Origin: Thioalkalicoccus limnaeus | GTDB taxonomy: Bacteria > Pseudomonadota > Gammaproteobacteria > Chromatiales > Chromatiaceae | DNA length: 31,956 nucleotides | Direction: 5' to 3' | Assembly (NCBI RefSeq): GCF_041197575.1 | Contig: NZ_JBDKXB010000033.1 | Location: forward strand, 1-31,956 | In this document: one piece after another, positions 1 to 8,353 of the stretch | Layout: every line of letters begins with the position of its first letter | Position numbering within the stretch: position 1 is the first letter of the stretch | Program-made: the position numbers and the translations under genes | Notes under the pieces: model-generated | Told to the model about the DNA's origin: nothing | The model's input: the letters and a program-made list of their open reading frames with translations, nothing else | Database searches by the model: none

Positions 1-603
1 CTCGCGCACCTCGGCGGCGGCGCGTGTGCGCTCCTGACCGGCCTTCCGTCCGAGCTGCATGGCGAGCGCCGGCAGCAGGGTTCCGGCGACCAGCAGCGGA
101 ACCAGGATCCAGATGACCGTGGGCGGGGCTAGCCAACCGAGGAATACAGCACCCGCGAGCAAGACCAGGAACCCGGTCAGCGTCGGCGTGATGACGCGCA
201 GGAACAGGCCGTCGAGCGTGTCGATGTCGCCGACCAGGCGCTGGAGCAGATCGGCCGAGCGATAGCGGGCCAGGGTCCCCGGATCGAGCGGCGTCAGGCG
301 CTCGAACAGCCAGGTGCGCAGATCGGCCAGGTGCCTGAGCACCGCCTCGTGATTGACCAGGCGCTCGCCGTAGCGGGCCAGGGTCCGGGTCACGGCGAAG
401 GCGCGGATGCCCCCGGCCGGCCCGAACACATCGAGTCCGATGATCAGGCCGAGCCCGGCGAGGGCCGAAGCGGTGATGAACCAGCCGGATAGCGCAAGCA
501 GCCCGATCGCCGAGCCGAGCGCGAGGATCGCAAGCCCAAGCCCGGCGGCGAACCAGGGCAGCCGCGGGACCGCAAGGCGAACGAAACGCCAGAGGTCGCT
601 CAT
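1..603 (-). CDS. cydC: CydC, ABC exporter subunit for cytochrome bd assembly (N-terminal part)
   Basis: Reading the minus strand from the ATG at 601-603 gives 201 codons with no stop before the window edge, so the C-terminal two thirds, including the nucleotide-binding domain, are missing. The visible part is the transmembrane domain: a hydrophobic helix pair with LLALSGWFITASALAG near residues 36-51, then RTLARYGERLVNHEAVLRHL, then LLQRLVGDIDTLDGLFLRV, all typical of CydC. CydDC is a heterodimeric inner-membrane transporter that exports cysteine and glutathione, and it is needed for haem incorporation into cytochrome bd. The ATG overlaps the cydD stop in an ATGA arrangement, so translation is coupled to cydD. 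Its place at the end of a cydA-cydB-cydD run supports the assignment. Confidence 0.93.
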   Translation of the reverse strand, partial: MSDLWRFVRLAVPRLPWFAAGLGLAILALGSAIGLLALSGWFITASALAGLGLIIGLDVFGPAGGIRAFAVTRTLARYGERLVNHEAVLRHLADLRTWLFERLTPLDPGTLARYRSADLLQRLVGDIDTLDGLFLRVITPTLTGFLVLLAGAVFLGWLAPPTVIWILVPLLVAGTLLPALAMQLGRKAGQERTRAAAEVRE

Positions 604-2378
604 CGCGTGGACCTTCGATCCGCGACGACGCGCCCGTCGCGGACCTCGACGACCCGGTCGGCCCAGGCGCGCAGCGGCGGGTGGTGACTGGCAATCAAGA
701 TGGTCGCGCCGGTGGGTGCGGCCTGCATCAGGGCCGCGATGACCTCGGCCTCGGTCTCGGCATCGAGGCCGGCCGTCGGTTCATCGAGCAGCCACAGTGG
801 TGCCTGTTTGAGCGCGGCACGGGCGAGCGCCACCCGCTGGGCCTCGCCTCCGGACAGCCCGAAGCCGCGTTCGCCGATCGGCGTGTCGAGCCCATGCGGC
901 AGGCTTGTCGCGAAGCCCATGACGCCGGCCGCCTTGGCCGCTGCCGCGACGGCCTCCGGCGGGGCCGCGAGTGCGGCGAGGCGGATGTTGTCGGCGAGCG
1001 TCGCCGGGAACAGATACGGGCGTTGACCGACCCAGGCGACCTGGCGTGCCGGGTCGGGGGCGGTGCCGTCGATCGAAACAGCGCCTCGGTCCGGCTCCAC
1101 GAAGCCCGCGAGCAGGTGCAGGATCGTCGACTTGCCGGCACCGCTCGGACCGACGAGGACCAGGCGCTCGCCCGGCTCGATGACGAGGCTCAAGTCGTCC
1201 AGTGCGATGCGTGTGCCTCCGTCGAAACGGACGCCGACATGATCGAACCGGACCCGGACCCCCGGTCCAGCCGGACGCGACGGCCGCGATGGGTTGAGCG
1301 GTGGCGCTGGCCGGTGCAGCCACGGCAGCAGGACTTGCGCCGCGCCGAGCGCCCCGGCCCGGTCATGATAATGCTGTGCCAGTTGCCGTATCGGCTGAAA
1401 GAAATCGGGGGCCATCAGCAGGATGAACAGACCCGAGAAGAGGGTCAGGTCGGTGGCCGGGCGCCAGGTCAGAAAGCCGAGCAGGCCGAAGCCGATATAG
1501 ATCGCGAGCAGCGCGATCGCAACGGCGCTGAAGAATTCGAGTACGGCCGCGGACAGGAAGGCGACCCGCAGGACCTTCATGGTCCCGACGCGGTAACCGT
1601 CGGCCGCGCGTCGCACCTCGGCGACGACCCGATGTTCGGCATTGTGGAGCCGTAGCGTCGTCAAGCCCTGGAGCCGATCGAGGAAATGACCGCCCAGGCG
1701 CGCGAGCGTGGCCTGCTGGGCCTGGCTGATCTGCTCGGCGCCGAACCCGATCAGCATCATGAAGAGCGGAATCAGCGGGGCCGCGAACAATAGGATCAGA
1801 GCCGCCAGCCAGTCTTGGGTCAGGGTCGCGAGCAGGATACCCACCGGCACCAGCACGGCGATCAGGCGCTGCGGCCGATATCGCGCGTAGTAGGCCCCGA
1901 CGGCCTCGATCTGTTCGACGACCGCGGCGGCGAGCTCGCCGGCTGGCCGGTCGGCCAGTCGCACCGGACCCAGCCGGGCCAGGTGGTCGTAGCAGTGATC
2001 GCGCAGGCGGCCCTGAATGCGCAGCGCGGCGGCCTGGCCGAGGGTTTCCCGGACCCAGCCGAGCAGCGCGCGCGCGATCATCACGGCGGCGAGTCCGGCA
2101 AAGGCCCCGCCGAGGGCCGCCGGGGCGATGCCGTCGCCGATCGCGCGATCCAGAATGAACGCGATCAGCCCGGCTTGCGGGATCACGAGGAGCCCGGCGA
2201 TGAGGCCGGCCGTCGCGGTCAGCCGCAGCGACCAGCGTTCCTGCCCGATCTGCGCATCCAGCCATTGGCGGGCCTCGGCGGTAGGGATCTCGGTCCCCCG
2301 GGCAGTGGGCCCGGGGGGCGCTGGCGGCCTGCTCAGTGGTACCCCTCGTCGGCGCGCACCTTGCCGCGGAACACCCAA
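600..2378 (-). CDS. cydD: CydD, ABC exporter subunit for cytochrome bd assembly
   Basis: This is a half-size ABC transporter with a fused membrane domain (residues about 50-350) and an ATPase domain (about 370-592). Visible motifs are Walker A GPSGAGKST (about 410-418), signature LSGGEAQR (about 508-515) and Walker B LWLLDEP (about 528-534). With CydC it forms the thiol exporter required for bd oxidase maturation. The order cydA-cydB-cydD-cydC identifies it as the D subunit. The start is uncertain: the coordinate given is a TTG lying 46 bases inside cydB, with only a weak GGA upstream. No ATG or GTG occurs between the cydB stop and the first membrane helix, so translation may instead restart at a non-standard codon near the cydB stop. 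The Pro/Arg-rich first 30 residues may therefore not be real. Confidence 0.92.
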   Translation of the reverse strand: MGVPRQGARRRGVPLSRPPAPPGPTARGTEIPTAEARQWLDAQIGQERWSLRLTATAGLIAGLLVIPQAGLIAFILDRAIGDGIAPAALGGAFAGLAAVMIARALLGWVRETLGQAAALRIQGRLRDHCYDHLARLGPVRLADRPAGELAAAVVEQIEAVGAYYARYRPQRLIAVLVPVGILLATLTQDWLAALILLFAAPLIPLFMMLIGFGAEQISQAQQATLARLGGHFLDRLQGLTTLRLHNAEHRVVAEVRRAADGYRVGTMKVLRVAFLSAAVLEFFSAVAIALLAIYIGFGLLGFLTWRPATDLTLFSGLFILLMAPDFFQPIRQLAQHYHDRAGALGAAQVLLPWLHRPAPPLNPSRPSRPAGPGVRVRFDHVGVRFDGGTRIALDDLSLVIEPGERLVLVGPSGAGKSTILHLLAGFVEPDRGAVSIDGTAPDPARQVAWVGQRPYLFPATLADNIRLAALAAPPEAVAAAAKAAGVMGFATSLPHGLDTPIGERGFGLSGGEAQRVALARAALKQAPLWLLDEPTAGLDAETEAEVIAALMQAAPTGATILIASHHPPLRAWADRVVEVRDGRVVADRRSTR

Positions 2379-3337
2379 TAGGTCCAGGCCGTGTAAGCGA
2401 GGATGATGGGTATTACGAACAGGATGCCGATCAGCGTGAAGAGCTGTGAATCAGGCGACGAAGCGGCGTCCCAGAAGGTGTGTTCCGGCGGGACCGCATA
2501 GGGCCACATGCTGATCAAGAGCCCCGCGAAGGCCAGCACGAACAGGATCATGGTCGCGAGGAAGGGCGTGCCTTCCTCGCGCCGGTTCAGGCTTCGCCAC
2601 AGCCACAGACCGACGAACACGGCCAGCGTCGGGAAGATCCACAGCACCATCGCGTTGGCCAGCCAGCGATCCCAGATATGCGGATGGCCGAAGGCCGTCC
2701 AGAGGCTGACGATGACGTAGACCGCGAGGACCGCGAGCACGAGACGGCGGGCGACTCGGTAGGCCCAGTCCTGCAGTTCGCCCTCGGTCTTCAGGATCAG
2801 CCACGTGGCTCCGAGCAGACAGTATCCGGCCACCAAGCCGAGGCCGGTCATCACCGTGAAGGGTGTCAGCCAGTCGAGCGGTCCGCCGACATAGGAGAAG
2901 CCCTCGACCTCGAAACCCTGGATGTAGGCCCCGACGACGGCGCCCTGTGCGAAGGACGCGACCAGCGAACCGAAGAAGAAGGCCCAGTTCCACGGCCAGC
3001 GACCCTTGCGGCTCGCCTTGAAGCGAAACTCGAAGGCGACGCCACGGAAGATCAGCCCCGCGAGCAGCAGGAAGACGCCGATGTAGAGGGCCGGCAGGAA
3101 GACCGCGTAGATCAGCGGGAAGGCCGCCAACAGGCCGGCGCCGCCGAGGACCAGCCAGGTCTCGTTGCCGTCCCAGACCGGCGCGACCGAGTTCATCATC
3201 ACATCGCGGTGTTCGTCGTTGCCGACGAACGGGAACAGGATCCCGACTCCCAGGTCGAAGCCGTCCATCAGCACATACATGAAGACCCCGAAGCCGATGA
3301 TCGCGATCCAGATCAGCGTCAGATCGATCAGTTCCAT
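2333..3337 (-). CDS. cydB: Cytochrome bd-type ubiquinol oxidase subunit II (CydB/CioB type)
   Basis: A 334-residue, almost wholly hydrophobic protein that begins ELIDLTLIWIAIIGFGVFMY and contains the subunit II signature region MDGFDLGVG and SVAPVWDGNETWLV. It partners CydA in the inner-membrane quinol oxidase that reduces O2 to water with high affinity. The length is nearer the cyanide-insensitive oxidase form (CioB, about 335 residues) than the E. coli CydB (about 379). The ATG is preceded by GAGGT about 7 bases upstream. It lies 5 bases after cydA, so the two are surely cotranscribed. Confidence 0.95.
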   Translation of the reverse strand: MELIDLTLIWIAIIGFGVFMYVLMDGFDLGVGILFPFVGNDEHRDVMMNSVAPVWDGNETWLVLGGAGLLAAFPLIYAVFLPALYIGVFLLLAGLIFRGVAFEFRFKASRKGRWPWNWAFFFGSLVASFAQGAVVGAYIQGFEVEGFSYVGGPLDWLTPFTVMTGLGLVAGYCLLGATWLILKTEGELQDWAYRVARRLVLAVLAVYVIVSLWTAFGHPHIWDRWLANAMVLWIFPTLAVFVGLWLWRSLNRREEGTPFLATMILFVLAFAGLLISMWPYAVPPEHTFWDAASSPDSQLFTLIGILFVIPIILAYTAWTYWVFRGKVRADEGYH

Positions 3338-3342
3338 GTCGA

Positions 3343-4755
3343 TTACCTCGCGGCGTCGGTGGTGGTAGTGCGATCGAGCGGCTCGTCGACGGCCGACAGC
3401 GGTCGCTTCGCGTGTGCCCCGGCCGGTCTTTCGGACAAGTCCACCGTGTCAGGACCCTTGCGGATGATCTTGACCAGGTAATAAAGCCCGGCGAGAAAGA
3501 CCACCGCGTAGGTCGCAATGAACCCGATCAATGTGAACAGCGCCATGCCACCCGTCAGCGAAGGTGTCAGCCCCTCCGAGGTGCGCATCAGGCCGTACGA
3601 CAGCCAGGGTTGGCGGCCGACCTCGGTGACGAACCAGCCGGCGAGGACCGCGACGAAGGGGAAGGGGACCATGAAGCCGGTCAGTCGCAGGAACAGGCGG
3701 GACTCGGCCAGGCGGCCGCGCCAGGTCAGCCAGGCCCCCCACAAGGCCATCACGATCATGACGAACCCGATGCCGACCATGATCCGGAAACCCCAGAAGA
3801 CGACCGGCATATAAGGGCGATCCTCCGGCGCGAACTCTTTGAGCCCTTCCACGCGGCCATCGATCTCGTGGGTCAGGATCAGACTCGCGAGTTTCGGAAT
3901 GCCGATCTCGAACGCGTTGCGCTCCTCGGCCTGGTTCGGGATCGCGAACAGCAGCAGCGGTGCCCCATCCTGGGTCTCCCAAATTCCTTCCATCGCGGCG
4001 ACCTTCGCCGGTTGATGCTCGAAGGTATTGAGCCCATGAATATCGCCGACGATGAGTTGCGCGGGCGCGGCGAACGCGAGCATCACCAGGCACATCTGCA
4101 AGGCCTTTTTCGAGGCTTCCGGCGTGCGGCCGTTCAACAGATACCAGGCCGATACGCCCGCCACGACGAAGCCGCCGGTCAGGAAGGATGCCAGCGCGAC
4201 GTGGAAGAACCGCGGCACGAACGACGGATTGAAGATGGCCTCGCGCCACGACGTCAGATAGAAGATGCCGTCGCGCAGTTCGACGCCGGCCGGGGTCTGC
4301 ATCCAACTGTTGGCCGACAGGATCCAGAAGGACGAGACGAAGGTGCCGAGTGCTACCATGCACGCGGCGAACAGGTGCGTACCCCGTGGCACCTTGTCGC
4401 GACCGAACAGCAGGATCCCGAGGAAGACCGCTTCGAGAAAGAAGGCCGTTACGACCTCGTAGGCGAGCACCGGGCCCAGGAAATTCGCGCTCGCGTACGA
4501 GAAGACGCTCCAATTGGTGCCGAATTGGAACGACATGACGATGCCGGATACGACGCCCATGCCGAAGACCACGGCGAAGACCTTGGTCCAGAAGCGGGAT
4601 AACTGTTCGTAGGCGGGATTGCCGGTGCGATACAGCAACGCCTCGAGCAGCGCGATGTAAGAGGCCAATCCGATCGTAAAAACCGGAAAGATGGCGTGGA
4701 AGGAGACGACGAAGGCGAATTGGATTCGCGATAACAGAAGCGGATCAAGATCCAC
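3343..4755 (-). CDS. cydA: Cytochrome bd-type ubiquinol oxidase subunit I (short Q-loop, CioA-like)
   Basis: A 470-residue membrane protein with the haem-binding landmarks of CydA: His20 in FVVSFHAIFP (high-spin b595), His185 in VPRFFHVALASF (b558), the acidic pair in LAYEVVTAFFLEAVFLG (Glu100 and Glu108), FRIMVG, and GRQPW. The loop between helices 6 and 7 that binds quinol is short compared with the 522-residue E. coli enzyme. This puts it in the CIO-like or short Q-loop class, known in several species for relative cyanide insensitivity. The start is GTG, chosen because GGGAG lies about 9 bases upstream; the nearby ATG is out of frame. It is the first gene of cydABDC. In an anaerobe or phototroph it would scavenge O2 and protect O2-sensitive enzymes such as nitrogenase; that role is inferred. 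Confidence 0.95.
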   Translation of the reverse strand: MDLDPLLLSRIQFAFVVSFHAIFPVFTIGLASYIALLEALLYRTGNPAYEQLSRFWTKVFAVVFGMGVVSGIVMSFQFGTNWSVFSYASANFLGPVLAYEVVTAFFLEAVFLGILLFGRDKVPRGTHLFAACMVALGTFVSSFWILSANSWMQTPAGVELRDGIFYLTSWREAIFNPSFVPRFFHVALASFLTGGFVVAGVSAWYLLNGRTPEASKKALQMCLVMLAFAAPAQLIVGDIHGLNTFEHQPAKVAAMEGIWETQDGAPLLLFAIPNQAEERNAFEIGIPKLASLILTHEIDGRVEGLKEFAPEDRPYMPVVFWGFRIMVGIGFVMIVMALWGAWLTWRGRLAESRLFLRLTGFMVPFPFVAVLAGWFVTEVGRQPWLSYGLMRTSEGLTPSLTGGMALFTLIGFIATYAVVFLAGLYYLVKIIRKGPDTVDLSERPAGAHAKRPLSAVDEPLDRTTTTDAAR

Positions 4756-4792
4756 GGTAGCTTGCTCCCATGTCAGCCTTTGCGTATTCGTG

Positions 4793-4811
4793 GTCCCGGA
4801 GACATCGGGAC
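4793..4811 (-). repeat. Small inverted repeat in the cydA leader
   Basis: GTCCCG and CGGGAC form a perfect 6-bp stem around a 7-base loop, 38-56 bases upstream of the cydA start codon. It may be an mRNA leader hairpin or a protein-binding dyad. It has no T-run, so it is not an obvious terminator. Confidence 0.35.
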
Positions 4812-4834
4812 GCCGGCGTGCATCGGACTCTGGC

Positions 4835-4892
4835 GCAGGCGAGAACCGAGCGGGCTTCTCGGGGCGCGCGCTTCTTCATCGTTCTCGCCTGC
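4835..4892 (-). repeat. Long inverted repeat between the CbiX-like gene and cydA
   Basis: GCAGGCGAGAAC (4835-4846) and GTTCTCGCCTGC (4881-4892) are perfect 12-bp complements separated by 34 bases that are themselves GC-rich. On the minus strand the structure begins about 28 bases after the CbiX-like stop and ends about 80 bases before cydA. It could terminate transcription from the upstream gene or act as an attenuator or leader structure controlling cydABDC. There is no U-run after the stem, so a classical intrinsic terminator is not established. Confidence 0.5.
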
Positions 4893-4920
4893 CGACGTGG
4901 AACATAGCACTTTCAACGCG

Positions 4921-5820
4921 TCATCGACAGACGGCCGGTGGCGATGTCGACCCCGTCTTGACGGAATCCTGATTTGGCTCAGGTGCGCTGGAAAACTCGG
5001 CGTCGACACGGATTCGATCGGCCAGAAGATCGATCAGGAGCGGATGCTGCCCGACCAGCTCCGTGGTCACGATTCGGAGCCCAGACTGGGTGCGTTCGGC
5101 GGTTCGGCGCATCCCATCGATATCACCGCCGGGTCCCGCGTGACGACCGGCCGACAAGAACAGCAGTGACAGGAAGATCGGCGCTGACCGGTCCTCGCAG
5201 GCGAGCCGCGCGAGGGCCTCGTCGAGGCGTTCCCCGTTGAAGTCATAGGCTGGCCCGGGTCGCCGCTCCATGACCGCTTCATCGACTCTCGCGCCCGGCC
5301 CTAGCGCGCGGCGCAGGCCAGCGGCGAGCCAGCGCCGGACCGCGTTGACCTCTGGAATCGGCGAGCCATGGTCGACGAGCAGGACCCGTTTCGGTGGGCA
5401 CCCCGTCTCGCGGGCGGCCCGCTCGATATTGTCCAGCAGGATCCTCAGCAGTCGCGGCTCGCCGTCTGGCAGCGGGCACAGCGTCGGTGCGGCGCGGAGC
5501 CTGAAGGCGCCATGTTCGTTTTCCGCGTCCTTGACGCACTCCGGGATGTAGTGGGTCAGGGCGCGGCTCTGGCCGAAGAAGAGCGGGATCACGAAGAAGT
5601 CGCGATCCCCGCCAGCGAGGCGCCGAGCGAGGAAGGGTGCGAAGGTGTCGGCCGGCACGCCATCGAGCTCGGCGGCTGGGGTCCGGTCGGCATGCAACAG
5701 CGAGACGGGGTGGACGGTAACGCCCACCCGCTCGGTCAGGGCACTCGCCAGACGCCGCAGGTCTCGTGTGGCTGATGCCCGCGACGAGCCGTTGTCGACC
5801 AGCAGAATCGTCGGGCGCAT
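4921..5820 (-). CDS. CbiX/SirB-like class II chelatase-fold protein
   Basis: A 299-residue protein with two tandem copies of the class II chelatase half-domain. The first half has ILLVDNGSSRASATRD and later FFGQSRALTHYIPE. The second has VLLVDHGSPIPEVNAV and FLSAGRHAGPGGDI. The second half therefore keeps both histidines that bind the metal or tetrapyrrole in CbiX-type cobalt or ferro chelatases (VDHGS and GRH), whereas in the first half the HGS histidine is asparagine (DNGS). It is probably a sirohydrochlorin-type chelatase or a degenerate relative; the substrate cannot be read from the sequence. The ATG has no clear Shine-Dalgarno and sits 9 bases from a perfect palindrome. It follows sodB on the same strand. 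Confidence 0.75.
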   Translation of the reverse strand: MRPTILLVDNGSSRASATRDLRRLASALTERVGVTVHPVSLLHADRTPAAELDGVPADTFAPFLARRLAGGDRDFFVIPLFFGQSRALTHYIPECVKDAENEHGAFRLRAAPTLCPLPDGEPRLLRILLDNIERAARETGCPPKRVLLVDHGSPIPEVNAVRRWLAAGLRRALGPGARVDEAVMERRPGPAYDFNGERLDEALARLACEDRSAPIFLSLLFLSAGRHAGPGGDIDGMRRTAERTQSGLRIVTTELVGQHPLLIDLLADRIRVDAEFSSAPEPNQDSVKTGSTSPPAVCR

Positions 5821-5828
5821 CGATTCGG

Positions 5829-5846
5829 GTTCGCGGCGCCGCGAAC
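5829..5846. repeat. Perfect 18-bp palindrome between sodB and the CbiX-like gene
   Basis: GTTCGCGGCGCCGCGAAC reads identically on both strands. It lies 26 bases after the sodB stop and 8 bases before the ATG of the CbiX-like gene (both genes on the minus strand). Candidate roles are a processing or termination hairpin for sodB mRNA, or an operator or translational block over the ribosome entry site of the CbiX-like gene, which lacks a visible Shine-Dalgarno. Confidence 0.5.
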
Positions 5847-5872
5847 GGCCCGTCTCGCCGGACCGGTCTCGA

Positions 5873-6454
5873 TCAGGTCGCGTAGTTGGTCGCGACGAAA
5901 TCCCAGTCGATCAACTTCCAGACCTCGTCGAGATACTTGGGACGCGCGTTGCGGTAATCGATGTAGTAGGCGTGTTCCCATACATCGATCGTCAGCAATG
6001 GCTTCCTGCCGCTGGTCAGCGGTGAGTCGGCATTGGAGGTATTCATGATCGCGACGCTGCCATCGTCGTTCTTGACGAGCCAGGTCCAGCCGGAACCGAA
6101 GTTGGTCGCGGCCGACTGACTGAACTGCTTCTTGAATTCGGCGAAGGAGCCGAACGCGCGGTCGATCGCGATCGCCAGCTCGCCTGTCGGCTCGCCGCCG
6201 CCGTTCGGACTCAGACAGTGCCAGTAAAAGGTATGGTTCCAGACCTGGGCGGCGTTGTTGAAGATGCCGCCGCCAGCCTTCCTGACGATCTCTTCGAGTG
6301 GCATCGACTCGAACTCGGTGCCGGGGATCAGGTTGTTCAGATTCGTCACATAGGTCTGATGATGTTTCCCGTAGTGGAACTCGATCGTCTCGCGCGAGAT
6401 CACGGGCTCCAACGCATCTTGTGCATAGGGCAGGGCCGGCAGTTCGTGGGGCAT
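5873..6454 (-). CDS. sodB: Superoxide dismutase, iron type
   Basis: A 193-residue cytoplasmic enzyme that dismutates superoxide. Metal ligands are visible: His27 in EFHYGKHHQTYV, His74 in NHTFYWHC, and Asp157 and His161 in DVWEHAYYIDY. Gln70 in GIFNNAAQ, before the second His, marks the iron form. Length matches E. coli SodB (193). The open frame continues 64 codons upstream, but the ATG at 6452-6454 is chosen because it has GAGGAG just upstream and the protein then begins with the conserved HELPALPY. A superoxide-handling enzyme beside a bd oxidase operon suggests a local oxygen-defence grouping. Confidence 0.97.
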   Translation of the reverse strand: MPHELPALPYAQDALEPVISRETIEFHYGKHHQTYVTNLNNLIPGTEFESMPLEEIVRKAGGGIFNNAAQVWNHTFYWHCLSPNGGGEPTGELAIAIDRAFGSFAEFKKQFSQSAATNFGSGWTWLVKNDDGSVAIMNTSNADSPLTSGRKPLLTIDVWEHAYYIDYRNARPKYLDEVWKLIDWDFVATNYAT

Positions 6455-6494
6455 CGCAGGACTCTCCTCTTCTGATGGGTGTTCTGTGTTCCCC

Positions 6495-6522
6495 AACATA
6501 GGCCCGAAGCGCCGAACCTCAA
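6495..6522 (-). promoter_or_regulatory. Candidate sigma-70 promoter of sodB
   Basis: Reading the minus strand, TTGAGG (6517-6522) and TATGTT (6495-6500) are separated by 16 bases, each matching 4 of 6 consensus positions, about 40 bases upstream of the sodB ATG. In a GC-rich genome this is suggestive only. Confidence 0.35.
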
Positions 6523-6561
6523 TCGCATCGCGCGCACCGCGTCGAAGCAGGTGTGCCTCCG

Positions 6562-6580
6562 ACCCGTCGTGATGACGGGT
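6562..6580. repeat. Short inverted repeat upstream of sodB
   Basis: ACCCGTC and GACGGGT form a perfect 7-bp dyad around GTGAT. It lies about 40 bases upstream of the candidate sodB -35, where an operator could sit. Chance occurrence is possible. Confidence 0.3.
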
Positions 6581-6785
6581 TGCGGAAGCGCGAAGCAAGG
6601 CGGGCTGGCGGCGGCTTAACCCACTCCGTGACCGCTCGTGCGACATCGCAGGCGGGCGTCAAGACAAGTCAGATGCTGAGAAAGGCGACCGAAATTGCCT
6701 CGCAGGGGGATTGGCAAGGGTGCCCGGAATCGGTGACCATCGACAGCCCGTTCCCCGACGGCCCCTTGCGGGCGGCGAGATCCAG

Positions 6786-8351
6786 ATGGCGATGAATCCG
6801 ATCGAACTCAGTCTCTTCAGCAGCCGGCTGGCAGCCGTCTGCGACGAGATGGGCGTCGTGCTGCGCAATGCCGCCTTCTCGACCAATATCCGTGACCGTC
6901 TCGATTTCTCGTGCGCCGTCTTCGATGCCAACGGCGGGCTATGCGCGCAGGCGGCCCATATCCCGGTCCACTTGGGCAGCATGGCCTTCGCGATGGCGGA
7001 TCTGGTCGCAGGCCAGGACTGGACCCCGGGGGACATGGTGATCGTCAACGACCCCTATCTCGGTGGCACCCATCTGCCCGATGTGACGCTGATCGCGCCG
7101 GTCTTCGTCGCCAGCGAGCGGGTCGCGTTCGTCGTCAATCGCGCCCACCATGCCGATATCGGTGCGACGGCCCCGGGCTCGATGCCGGTCTCGCGGACGC
7201 TGCACGACGAGGGGCTGGTGATCCCACCGAGCCACCTGATCCGCGCGGGGACCCTGGATCAGGAACACCTCGCCAGGCTGATCGGCGCGATGCGCAACCC
7301 GACCGATGCCCAGGGCGACTTCATGGCCCAGGTCAGCGCCAACCGTTGCGGTGTGGCTCGCCTTCGAGAATGGGTCGAGCGACAAGGCGTCGCCGTGTTC
7401 CAGGCCGGTCTGGGCGAGCTCGATGCCTACGCGGAACGCCTGGCGCGCCAGCTCATCGGCGCCCTGCCGGATGGGATCTATCGGTTCGTCGATGTGATGG
7501 ATGACGATGGCCAAGGCCAAACCGACATCCGGCTCGAGGTGGCGCTCGAGATCGCCGGGGATCGGGTCTCGGCCGATTTCACCGGGACCGCCGCGCAGGT
7601 CCCCGGCAACATCAACTGTCCGTTGTCGGTGACCGCGGCGGCCGTCTACTACGCGTTTCGCTGTCTGATGCCGGCACAGACGCCGGCCTGCGCCGGCGCC
7701 TTTCGGCCGATCCGATTGTCCGCGCCGCCCGGCAGCCTGCTCAACGCCCGCTTCCCGGCCGCCGTCGCGGCGGGCAACGTCGAGACCAGCAATCGGGTCG
7801 TCGACCTGGTACTGGGCGCGCTCGCCCAAGCCATCCCGGAGCGGATCCCGGCGGCCAGCCAGGGTACGATGAACAACCTCGCGATGGGCTCGGCGGACCC
7901 CGCGGCGGGCTGGGACTACTATGAGACGCTCGGCGGCGGAATGGGGTCGGGAGCCGAAGGCGGGGGTTGGTCCGGCGTCCAAACCCACATGACCAACACG
8001 CTGAACACGCCGGTCGAGGTGTTGGAAACGCGCTTCCCGTTGCGCGTCACGGCTTACGGTGTTCGTCGTGGATCGGGTGGTGCCGGGCGTCGACCTGGTG
8101 GCGATGGCCTGGTCCGCGAGTTCGAGTTTCTGGCCCCGGCCGAGGTGACCCTGTTGACCGAACGGCGCTGCCACGGTCCCTGGGGGCTGGTCGGCGGTGG
8201 CGCCGGCGCCGTCGGGCGGAATTGGCTCGATGGGCAGCCCCTTCCCGCCAAGGTCGCCCTCCAAGTGGCGCCGGGCGCTCGCCTGCGGATCGAGACGCCC
8301 GGCGGCGGCGGATGGGGCGACGCCGGTCGCGGCGTCCCGATGGAGTCTTGA
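6786..8351 (+). CDS. Hydantoinase B / 5-oxoprolinase-type subunit (HyuB)
   Basis: A 521-residue member of the hydantoinase_B family. Family landmarks include ELSLFSSRLAAVCDEMGVVL at the start, RDRLDFSCAVFDANG, HIPVHLGSM, NDPYLGGTHLPDV, NRAHHADIGATAPGSMP, VETSNRVVDLVLGAL, and GGGGWGD near the C-terminus. These proteins are the B half of ATP-dependent N-methylhydantoinase or 5-oxoprolinase, normally with HyuA. No HyuA lies in the window and the A domain is not fused here. The ATG at 6786 is chosen because homology starts there; only a weak GGCGAG precedes it, and an in-frame TTG lies 75 bases upstream. The next gene starts 2 bases after its stop, so the two are cotranscribed. Confidence 0.85.
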   Translation: MAMNPIELSLFSSRLAAVCDEMGVVLRNAAFSTNIRDRLDFSCAVFDANGGLCAQAAHIPVHLGSMAFAMADLVAGQDWTPGDMVIVNDPYLGGTHLPDVTLIAPVFVASERVAFVVNRAHHADIGATAPGSMPVSRTLHDEGLVIPPSHLIRAGTLDQEHLARLIGAMRNPTDAQGDFMAQVSANRCGVARLREWVERQGVAVFQAGLGELDAYAERLARQLIGALPDGIYRFVDVMDDDGQGQTDIRLEVALEIAGDRVSADFTGTAAQVPGNINCPLSVTAAAVYYAFRCLMPAQTPACAGAFRPIRLSAPPGSLLNARFPAAVAAGNVETSNRVVDLVLGALAQAIPERIPAASQGTMNNLAMGSADPAAGWDYYETLGGGMGSGAEGGGWSGVQTHMTNTLNTPVEVLETRFPLRVTAYGVRRGSGGAGRRPGGDGLVREFEFLAPAEVTLLTERRCHGPWGLVGGGAGAVGRNWLDGQPLPAKVALQVAPGARLRIETPGGGGWGDAGRGVPMES

Positions 8352-8353
8352 TC

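Larger units (their letters stand above)
6455..6785. other. Gene-free stretch between divergent sodB and hyuB
   Basis: About 330 bases with no convincing coding region. It holds a possible sodB promoter, a small dyad at 6562-6580, and presumably the promoter of the plus-strand hyuB-asnO genes, which I could not locate. Confidence 0.6.

Noticed and set aside
6455..6646. Upstream extension of the Fe-SOD frame
   Set aside because: The inner ATG has GAGGAG and gives the exact family length.
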